A DNA stretch of 49,482 bases, from the NCBI GenBank assembly GCA_937911175.1, contig CALDSE010000022.1, positions 1-49,482 on the forward strand. The letters are read 5' to 3'. This DNA comes from an uncultured Sediminibacterium sp. Lineage in GTDB: Bacteria; Bacteroidota; Bacteroidia; Chitinophagales; Chitinophagaceae. The translations under genes were made by a program, and so were the position numbers. Positions 42,969-49,482 of this stretch are shown one piece after another. Each line of letters begins with the position of its first letter. Positions within the stretch are counted from its first letter, which is position 1. The notes below the pieces were generated by a model. The model was given only the letters and a program-made list of their open reading frames with translations, was not told the origin of the DNA and did not search any database.

Positions 42969-45302
42969 TTATGATTTTGTAATGGTCTCTTCTAAATTAT
43001 ATAATATTAATATTGTTTTCATTAATGCAGCGGCTTCTGCTTCATTGTACTTTTTAGTAGGATGCTGATATTCTCCCACGGCTAAAGTATTTTTTAATAA
43101 AGGTGCATTGCCATTAAAAAAAGCAACTTGTTTTGCACAGTAGTCCATTAATTTATTACGCTCAAACCTGGAGGGCTTTCTAATAACAATGGTTTCAAAG
43201 GCTTGTTCTAATTTATCTTCCAAGGATTTATTGCTTACTGAAATATTTTCAGCCAACACACGAGAAGCTTCTAAAACTGCAGGGTCATTCAACATGGTTA
43301 AGGCTTGCAAAGGTGTATTGGTGCTAGCTCTTTTGGCTTCACACTGGTCTCTATTACTTGCATCAAAGATCATCATACTAGGAGGAGGCGCTGTTAATTT
43401 TATAAAAGTGTATAAACCTCTACGATAAATGGCTGGGCCATGGTCTTGTTTGTAAGAAGCTAAAACACCTCTTCCAGAAGTCGTGCTTTCCCAAACGCCT
43501 TTGGGTTGATAAGGCTTTACGCTGGGTCCTCCAATCATTGGATTTAAAATACCGCTGGTACCCAATACCCAATCTCTTACTATTTCTGCTTTAAATCTTA
43601 TACGGGGAGACCTGGTATAATATAGATTATCGGGATCTTGTTCTAATTGTTTTTTACTCACCACACTTGATTGTTGGTAGGTATTACTAGACAATATTTT
43701 TTTCATTAAATATTTTACATCCCAATTGTGTTCCATAAAATCAACGGCTAACCAATCTAATAATGCAGGATGAGAAGGAAGTTCACCTTGTAAACCATAA
43801 TCGCTAGATGTTTTTACAAAGCCTTTGCCAAAAATTTCTTGCCAAATAAAATTCACAAAAACGCGGGCCGTTAATGGATTCTTTTTTTCTACCGTCCATT
43901 TGGCCAAGCCCAATCTGTTTCTTTCATATTTCAAAGTGTCAAAAGGAAGAATAGATTCCAGTGCAGTAGGTTTTACTTCTACCGTAGTAGGTGCATCATA
44001 ACTACCTCTGCTTAAAATATAGGTAGGCCTAGTTTTTCCGGTATCTCCCATTTTCCAATCTCCCATGACGGAGACTTCTAATTTATTCGTATCTACATGA
44101 TTGATAAAGGATAATAATTTTGACTGCTCTTCTTTAGTAATAAATAATTTTGGATTTTTTGCAGGGGTAGAAATACTTACATCTCCTTCGTATCCTTTTT
44201 CTTTACTCATATTAAAAAAGGCATAAAGCTGGTAGTAATCTTTATTCGAGAAGGGATCGTACTTGTGATCATGACACTGCGCACATTCAATGGTAACGCC
44301 TAGTATGGCCTTACCGTAGGTTCTTGTTTTATCAATATTATAAGACACGCGGTACTCTTCTTCAATCACGCCGCCTTCCTCTGTGTATTTATGATTTCTA
44401 AAAAAAGCTGTTGCTAAAATAGAAGACTTGCTGGCAGTTGGTAATAAGTCACCAGCAATTTGTTGGGTTAAAAATTGATCATAATGCATATTGGTATTAA
44501 AAGCATTGATCACCCAATCTCTCCAAGGCCATTGAGACCTAATATTATCATCTTGAAAACCGTAAGAGTCTGCATAGCGCGCTAGGTCCATCCAGAGTAA
44601 AGCCATCTTTTCTCCGTAAGCAGGCTTTTGTAATAATTTATCTAATAATTGTGCATACCAGTTATCGCTACTATTATTTCTCCATGTGTTTAATTCTTCA
44701 TAAGTAGGTGCAAGCCCAGTAATATCTGCATAAGCTCTTTTAATAAGCGCTTCACGGCTGGCGGTTTCATTGGGATCAAAACCTTTTGCTTCCATTTTCT
44801 CTAATATAAAGGGGTCAATTTCATTTTTAACCCACTTACTATTATCTACTTCCGGCAGGGCTTCTTTAATAGGTGCTACAAAGGCCCAATGCTTTTCATA
44901 TTTGGCACCTTGCTCTATCCATTTGGTAAATAATTTTATTTCATCTGTGGTTAATCTGGCTAAGTGACTTTCTGGCATCGGCATCATGATGCCAGGATCA
45001 TTAGACGATATTCTTTTTATCAATTCACTTTTTTCGGGATTACCTGGAACAATAGCAAAATGCCCTTTATTTTTTTCAAGTTCTGCAAAAGCACTTGCAG
45101 GTAAGTCTAATCGGAGCCCTGCTTTTATTTTAGATACATCAGGACCATGACAAGAAAAACATTTATCTGATAATATAGGACGTATATCTCTATTGTAGGA
45201 AATAAGGCTTTCTTTTTCTTTTTTAGCTTTAGCAAAATCAATTACCCCATAAAGCAAACCTGCTACTGCTAATAAAATGCCAAATATTATATATTTCTTC
45301 AT
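42969..45302 (-). CDS. PSCyt1-DUF1549-DUF1553 secreted haem protein
   Basis: This encodes a 777-residue protein with an N-terminal hydrophobic helix (3-22), either signal peptide or anchor. The PSCyt1 cytochrome domain has C48-F-S-C-H52 and MMPMPESHL (Met ligand region, 106-114). DUF1549 (about 155-390) carries a second CxxCH at 340-344 (CAQCHDHKYDPF), and DUF1553 fills the rest (ARVFVNFIWQEIFGKGFVKTSSDYG, PSHPALLDWLAVDFMEHNWDVKYLMKKIL, SNTPLQALTMLNDP). This architecture is common in Planctomycetes and Verrucomicrobia and of unknown function. It is exported and probably electron-carrying. The gene is 40 bases after the beta-propeller gene and five bases before DUF1501. Confidence 0.94.
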   Translation of the reverse strand: MKKYIIFGILLAVAGLLYGVIDFAKAKKEKESLISYNRDIRPILSDKCFSCHGPDVSKIKAGLRLDLPASAFAELEKNKGHFAIVPGNPEKSELIKRISSNDPGIMMPMPESHLARLTTDEIKLFTKWIEQGAKYEKHWAFVAPIKEALPEVDNSKWVKNEIDPFILEKMEAKGFDPNETASREALIKRAYADITGLAPTYEELNTWRNNSSDNWYAQLLDKLLQKPAYGEKMALLWMDLARYADSYGFQDDNIRSQWPWRDWVINAFNTNMHYDQFLTQQIAGDLLPTASKSSILATAFFRNHKYTEEGGVIEEEYRVSYNIDKTRTYGKAILGVTIECAQCHDHKYDPFSNKDYYQLYAFFNMSKEKGYEGDVSISTPAKNPKLFITKEEQSKLLSFINHVDTNKLEVSVMGDWKMGDTGKTRPTYILSRGSYDAPTTVEVKPTALESILPFDTLKYERNRLGLAKWTVEKKNPLTARVFVNFIWQEIFGKGFVKTSSDYGLQGELPSHPALLDWLAVDFMEHNWDVKYLMKKILSSNTYQQSSVVSKKQLEQDPDNLYYTRSPRIRFKAEIVRDWVLGTSGILNPMIGGPSVKPYQPKGVWESTTSGRGVLASYKQDHGPAIYRRGLYTFIKLTAPPPSMMIFDASNRDQCEAKRASTNTPLQALTMLNDPAVLEASRVLAENISVSNKSLEDKLEQAFETIVIRKPSRFERNKLMDYCAKQVAFFNGNAPLLKNTLAVGEYQHPTKKYNEAEAAALMKTILILYNLEETITKS

Positions 45303-45342
45303 AACTAGATTATAATAATTCTAAAAACGGGTTCATTCAACT

Positions 45343-46368
45343 TTATACTCTTGTAAATTTATAAGGGTATACTTTTCCAGAAGCCCACTGTGCCACATAA
45401 ATACTTCCTTCATCATCTACACATACATCATGTGGGTGTATAAATATTTTTTCTGTTTGAGACATAGGCTGTAATACACCATTGTTGTATACTGGGGCAG
45501 CGCCTCCTAAATTAGAAACTACTTTATTATTTTTATCTAAAATGGTTACAAAGCCTGAATTCACTGTATCTAAATTAGGTGAACGCAAAACTGCAGCGTA
45601 TAAATAATCGCCTTTGATAACAGGTCTACACATACAAGCTCCTGGCAAGTGAATGACTTCTATTAATTTTCCATCCATTGAAAAACGCTTGAATGCATTG
45701 CGCGTTCTATCGGTAATAATTAAAGTGGGCGTAGCGTTTCTAGTATCTACACAAATACCATGGGCATTGTCTAAATATTCATCGCCCGCTCCTCTTCCTC
45801 CAAATGCATTTTTTAATTTCCCTTTTTCATCATAATGTAAAATATGTTGAGCACCATAGCCGTCTGCAATATAAAATTCACCATTGGCAAGTACTGCGGT
45901 TTCAGTAGGCACGAAGGCTTCCTTTTTTTGATAAGCAGGCAAGTCTGCAGGGGCATCAATGGTCAATAAAATTTTACCATCTAGGGTTGTTTTATACACT
46001 TGATGTTTATCGGTATCGGTTATAAATAAAAAATCTTCTTTGCCATTCTGTTGAACCGTTAACCCGTGTGCGCCTGGAAATTGAGTGCCCCAGGAGTCCA
46101 TTAAGCTGCCCGACTTATTATAAATAATAAGATTATTTTTTGTTTCATTCGTTAATAGTAAAATTCGACCCTTACTATCTTGAATCATTTCATGACAATC
46201 ATTGACTGGGGTTTTTGCTGCATTCAGTGTTCCCCAATTAGTATTTAATTGATAAGTCATTCCATTTTGACCATAGACTGGTCCACCTGTGGCAGACATT
46301 AAATTTTTGGTTAAGAGTAATCCGGTACTTGACATAATAGTGTTTTTTACAAAAGCTCTTCTTTTCAT
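45343..46368 (-). CDS. Exported NHL-type beta-propeller protein
   Basis: This encodes a 341-residue protein with a Tat-like signal (KRRAFVKNT at 2-10, then IMSSTGLLL). The mature part is made of repeated NHL/six-bladed propeller blades: CHEMIQDSKGRILLLTNE, GAHGLTVQQNGKEDFLFITDTDKHQVYK, DNAHGICVDTRNATPTLIITDRTRNAFKRF and HPHDVCVDDEGSIYVAQW. It resembles peptidylglycine alpha-amidating lyase-like propellers. Such proteins are often scaffolds or lyases. It is the first gene of the four-gene cytochrome operon. A strong terminator lies between it and the upstream phosphoesterase gene. Confidence 0.87.
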   Translation of the reverse strand: MKRRAFVKNTIMSSTGLLLTKNLMSATGGPVYGQNGMTYQLNTNWGTLNAAKTPVNDCHEMIQDSKGRILLLTNETKNNLIIYNKSGSLMDSWGTQFPGAHGLTVQQNGKEDFLFITDTDKHQVYKTTLDGKILLTIDAPADLPAYQKKEAFVPTETAVLANGEFYIADGYGAQHILHYDEKGKLKNAFGGRGAGDEYLDNAHGICVDTRNATPTLIITDRTRNAFKRFSMDGKLIEVIHLPGACMCRPVIKGDYLYAAVLRSPNLDTVNSGFVTILDKNNKVVSNLGGAAPVYNNGVLQPMSQTEKIFIHPHDVCVDDEGSIYVAQWASGKVYPYKFTRV

Positions 46369-46417
46369 AGGTGGCGATTTAAATAATCATTCTCTAAGAT
46401 ACCTTTTTTGGCATAAA

Positions 46418-46453
46418 AAAAGAGCAGGTTTCTAAGTAGAAACCTGCTCTTTT
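46418..46453 (-). terminator. Strong intrinsic terminator between phosphoesterase and propeller genes
   Basis: A near-perfect inverted repeat of 17-base arms (46418-46434 and 46437-46453, AGAGCAGGTTTCTA core) is followed on the minus strand by a T-run (A-run 46415-46421). It should end the phosphoesterase transcript, so the four genes below need their own promoter. Confidence 0.9.
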
Positions 46454-46473
46454 ATACAAATTAAATAAGTCTA

Positions 46474-48891
46474 TTAATCGTCCGCGTCTTTTTTAGGGTT
46501 CATCTTTAAAAAGGCAGCTCTTCTCGGAGCGGGTACTATGGCGTTTTCTCCTTTTAAGCCCTTCCATAACACTTCATTAAATTCATGGTCATTGATGCTG
46601 TCTTCCTTTTTGAAATTAAAGGTTTCGCTTTTTCTTTGCATCGCTGTTCGTGCCGTATTTTTCTCATTGATATCCTGCTGTAAGGGCTTAGTAATGAAGC
46701 CTTTAGGGTTGGATACCTTGTCAAAACATCTCCATAAGGATCTGGCACCTGCATCATATTGACTCATAGGGGGCATGCCCAAAATAAGCTCAATAGTCTT
46801 TAAAACAGAGCTTGTGGAATAGGCGGTATGATCTACAAAGCCTCTTTTTACAAAGCCTCCCGCAATATAAGCAGGGCTGCGATGTGCATCTACATGGTCA
46901 GGGCCATTTTGAGCATCATCCTCTACTATAAAAACGACGCTTTCATTCCAAATAGAACTCTTGCTTAAATAGTCTACAAACATACCCACTGCTAAATCAT
47001 TATCCGCTACATGTGCATAGGGAGATGGCCTGCCTAATTTCATGCCTTCCGTATGATCGTTTATAATTCTTAAGGTATTTAATTGTGGTACTTGATTAAT
47101 GGCTAATAAAGAATCAAAATCACGTTTCCATTGACCCACTCTAGTGGTATCTCTTACAGTTTCATCCCAACTGGTATAATAGGGACAGAAATGATTTTCT
47201 AAAACAGGCAAATTGGCTTTATAGTTATCTGCAAATTCTCCGTAGGTTCTATAAGAAACACCTGCTCTTTTTGCATAGTCCCAAATAAATCCATTTTTAT
47301 TATTGGCAATAGCACGCGTACCTTCAGCATCATAAGTACCACCACGTCCTCCGTAACTAGTCACCCAATTTTTTTCTAAGTAGTCATTGGCATATCCGCC
47401 CATTGTCCAGTTATGTCCATCCGCACTTACTTCACCATTCACATAAAAATTATCTAACAAAACAAATTCTCTGGCTAAGGCATGTTGGTTAGGTGTAATT
47501 TTTTCTCCAAATAAACAAAGGCTTGGATCGCCATTCCCTTCTTTCATATCCCCTAAAACTTGATCATAGGTTCTGTTTTCCTTTACAATATAAAATACAT
47601 GTTTAATAGCAGAAGGATCACCTACTTTTTGAGGAATCACAGATCCTATTTCTGCATTAGATTTTTCTTCATTGTTTTTTGTGTAAGGTGTGTTTTCATA
47701 TACTGCTGCTGAGTACAATCCTAATTGTTTTTCGGAAGGGGTATTAATAATACTTAAGGTTCCTTTCATGAGCCCTCCAATATATTGAACCTCTTTTGTA
47801 TTTTTTAATAAACCTTTTTGCACCGCCATCTGTGCATTCTTATTATAAGGGTCAGGACCTAATGGATTCGCAAATGAAGTAAATCCTTTACCATTGGTTA
47901 CATAAATTTTACTCCCTACTACCTTAACACTAGTTGGATACCAACCCACAGGAATAAAACCTTTCGATTTGCTATTACCAACCGCTGATACATCAAATAC
48001 GGCTAAGCAATTGTTATCGGCATTGGCAATGTATAAAGTTTTTTCATCAGTACTTAGTGCCACGCCATTGGTAGTGGAACCCGCAAGGGCATTGGGATAC
48101 AGCGCACAATTAAGGGTTTCTAGTACCTTTCTATTTTTAATATCTATTACGGAAACGCTATTGTCTTCTCCATTAGCTACATAAATTGTTTTTCCGTTTT
48201 TTGAAAGAATTAAATCGTTAGGATGTGTTCCAGTAGCAATGCTACTAGTTATTTTTTGACTTAAAGTATTATACACTAGTAATTTTTCTGCGCCCCAAAC
48301 ACTAATATATAGTTCTGAATTATCATTAGATAAAACGCAAGTATAGGCTTCTGCAGGAAGCGCTGTTTTATTCATTATTTTTTTACTAACTAAATTTACT
48401 TCATACAAAGAATTATCGTCTTTAGTGACTACGTATAAAATATTTTTTGCATCGTTGATGCAAATGCCCGCAGGAGAAATTTTATTAGGCCATTTTTCTC
48501 CCAATTTTATAGAATCAGTTAATTTTAATTTATTGTTTATGATACTATACTTTAAAATCCAATTATCATTACCACCCGAAGCGTATAAAGTTTTTTCATC
48601 TGCACTAAAAGCAATACCTAACCAAGACTTATCAATTTTAATATTATCTAAAATAGTATTTGAAACTAAATTAATAAGCTGAATACTTTGCGTGCTTTGT
48701 CCATTATTGGTAATGGCCATTAATTTTTTTGATTTAGAGACTGCCATATTCAAAGGCAAATCACCTAATGCTAAACTTTTACCTGCCGGACTTAATGCCC
48801 AGCCAGTAGGCAGCATTATTTTTTTTGAATCCTGTGCTTGCGTTATCATTCCAATACAAACAATTGCAATGACTAAAAAAATTCGTTTCAT
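46474..48891 (-). CDS. Secreted YncE beta-propeller / phosphoesterase bifunctional protein
   Basis: This encodes an 805-residue protein with a signal peptide (MKRIFLVIAIVCIGMITQAQ). Residues about 45-340 are YncE-like propeller blades (GTHPNDLILSKNGKTIYVANGEDNSVSVIDIKNRK and the like). Residues about 420-760 are a PF04185-type phosphoesterase: VFYIVKENRTYDQVLGD carries the metal-binding Glu, VNGEVSADGHNWTMGGYANDY the central site and EDDAQNGPDHVDAHRSPAYI the second metal site. A charged tail (PKKDADD) ends the protein. It should cleave phosphoesters outside the cytoplasm; the substrate is unknown. It is monocistronic because of the terminator at 46418, yet neighbours the cytochrome operon and may share its job. 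Confidence 0.92.
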   Translation of the reverse strand: MKRIFLVIAIVCIGMITQAQDSKKIMLPTGWALSPAGKSLALGDLPLNMAVSKSKKLMAITNNGQSTQSIQLINLVSNTILDNIKIDKSWLGIAFSADEKTLYASGGNDNWILKYSIINNKLKLTDSIKLGEKWPNKISPAGICINDAKNILYVVTKDDNSLYEVNLVSKKIMNKTALPAEAYTCVLSNDNSELYISVWGAEKLLVYNTLSQKITSSIATGTHPNDLILSKNGKTIYVANGEDNSVSVIDIKNRKVLETLNCALYPNALAGSTTNGVALSTDEKTLYIANADNNCLAVFDVSAVGNSKSKGFIPVGWYPTSVKVVGSKIYVTNGKGFTSFANPLGPDPYNKNAQMAVQKGLLKNTKEVQYIGGLMKGTLSIINTPSEKQLGLYSAAVYENTPYTKNNEEKSNAEIGSVIPQKVGDPSAIKHVFYIVKENRTYDQVLGDMKEGNGDPSLCLFGEKITPNQHALAREFVLLDNFYVNGEVSADGHNWTMGGYANDYLEKNWVTSYGGRGGTYDAEGTRAIANNKNGFIWDYAKRAGVSYRTYGEFADNYKANLPVLENHFCPYYTSWDETVRDTTRVGQWKRDFDSLLAINQVPQLNTLRIINDHTEGMKLGRPSPYAHVADNDLAVGMFVDYLSKSSIWNESVVFIVEDDAQNGPDHVDAHRSPAYIAGGFVKRGFVDHTAYSTSSVLKTIELILGMPPMSQYDAGARSLWRCFDKVSNPKGFITKPLQQDINEKNTARTAMQRKSETFNFKKEDSINDHEFNEVLWKGLKGENAIVPAPRRAAFLKMNPKKDADD

Positions 48892-49203
48892 AGTATAAAT
48901 TTTGAGCGTAACAGATTATGGGTAAAAAATAGTAATGAATATTATTTTCTGAAAAGCAAGGTATTGAATCTTGTTTAATACAAACCCTTTTCAATTGTGT
49001 ATTTATATAAAATAACAAAGAGTTAATACCCTTATCCTAGCTCCCAAACCCTTAACCGGGGTAAATATGGGTTGCTAATACTTCGCTTTCTAGTCAGTGT
49101 TAATTATTTATTGATATTTTTCTCGTTGAATTTAATAGGATTAATATAAATATTTATTAATTTAATGTCCTAAATAAAACTATTCAAACTAAAATAATCT
49201 ATA
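48892..49203. other. Divergent intergenic region
   Basis: This 312-base, very AT-rich gap lies between the phosphoesterase gene and the plus-strand DUF2147-like gene. It must carry two promoters, but no box matches the consensus well. The best guess for the minus strand is TTTG followed 17 bases later by TACCTTGC. No ORF of believable composition or RNA gene is seen. Confidence 0.5.
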
Positions 49204-49482
49204 ATGATTCAACAAGTATTAAAAAAAGCGGGCTTATTTATTTTTATATTATTTTTTACAAATAATGTATTTGCTCAAAATGATTTTGTAGGCAAATGGC
49301 TTTCACCTAGTAAAAAAGGGATTGTAGAAACCTATATACAAAATAATAAATTGTATGGTAAATTAGTCTGGGTAAAAACAGAAAGAAAAGATATTTATAA
49401 TGCCGATAAAAGTTTAAGAAACAGGGAAGTGAAAGGCATGATTATGTTAAATGATTTTATATGGGAAGCACCACAGTGGGTA
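49204..49482 (+). CDS. DUF2147-like secreted protein, cut by the window end
   Basis: The first 93 codons of a gene begin at the ATG at 49204 and run off the right edge. It opens with a signal peptide (MIQQVLKKAGLFIFILFF...VFAQ). The mature start NDFVGKWLSPSKKGIVETYIQNNKLYGKLVWVK matches the DUF2147 pattern (GxW..P...G.ve.Y..ngkLyGkivw), followed by LRNREVKGMIML. Such proteins are small secreted calycin-like proteins of unknown role. The C-terminal part lies outside the window. Confidence 0.82.
   Translation, partial: MIQQVLKKAGLFIFILFFTNNVFAQNDFVGKWLSPSKKGIVETYIQNNKLYGKLVWVKTERKDIYNADKSLRNREVKGMIMLNDFIWEAPQWV

Noticed and set aside
48779..49018. A 79-residue minus-strand frame crossing the phosphoesterase start
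   Set aside because: It overlaps the signal peptide region in another frame and its composition is not protein-like.
1..49482. CRISPR array, transposon, prophage or toxin-antitoxin or other defence system
   Set aside because: No spaced direct repeats, transposase, integrase, restriction or defence genes were seen; the gene content is metabolic and envelope-related throughout.

Overview
The window (about 49.5 kb, AT-rich) looks like ordinary chromosome of a Bacteroidota bacterium, most likely Chitinophagaceae-like. The signs are many short secreted proteins with MKK...AQ signal peptides, an Oar-type TonB-dependent receptor, A-rich leaders without Shine-Dalgarno sites, -7 boxes close to TAnnTTTG, and many GH95, DUF1080, PIG-L and D-aminoacylase-type secreted enzymes. 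I see no phage, transposase, integron or CRISPR. One tRNA-Phe sits at the left edge. The right edge cuts a DUF2147-like gene. Taxonomy is an inference from style, not from a marker gene.

Layout. 1-3.1 kb: tRNA-Phe, two small secreted alpha/beta-type proteins, an HxlR regulator, an NTF2-like lipoprotein and a small membrane protein, separated by strong hairpin terminators. 3.2-5.6 kb: a secreted PI-PLC/GDPD-like protein facing a PIG-L deacetylase/CBM9-like gene pair. 5.7-13.4 kb (+): GH95 alpha-L-fucosidase, HD hydrolase, M14 metallopeptidase and a gluconokinase/6-phosphogluconate dehydrogenase fusion. 13.4-16.1 kb (-): an SGLT-like sodium symporter followed by myo-inositol oxygenase, a plausible inositol uptake and oxidation unit. 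16.2-20.7 kb (+): a class IV aminotransferase with a TTG start and a large TonB-dependent receptor.

20.8-24.3 kb (-): a Tat-exported Gfo/Idh/MocA oxidoreductase and a tandem-DUF1080 (3-keto-glycoside hydrolase type) protein. 24.6-29.4 kb: a beta-lactamase-fold serine hydrolase meeting, tail to tail, a D-aminoacylase-like lipoprotein that lacks the usual HxH; then an MFS transporter and a small lipoprotein. 29.5-32.8 kb (-): an alpha/beta hydrolase and a kinase/class III aminotransferase fusion. 33.1 kb: an unrecognised membrane protein behind a (CCAAA)4 leader. 33.9-37.1 kb: a PhyH dioxygenase/aldo-keto reductase/Dabb operon divergent from an AraC regulator. 37.2-39.4 kb: a secreted glycosidase-like protein.

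39.4-48.9 kb (-): a block best known from Planctomycetes and Verrucomicrobia: a YncE/phosphoesterase protein, then a tight operon of a beta-propeller protein, a PSCyt1-DUF1549-DUF1553 protein, a DUF1501 protein and a multidomain DUF2231-like/cytochrome/LRR/sugar-binding protein. This is the least understood part of the window and the best candidate for an undescribed system. Overall the genes point to extracellular breakdown of decorated glycans and peptides, uptake of sugars and inositol, and entry into the pentose phosphate pathway.
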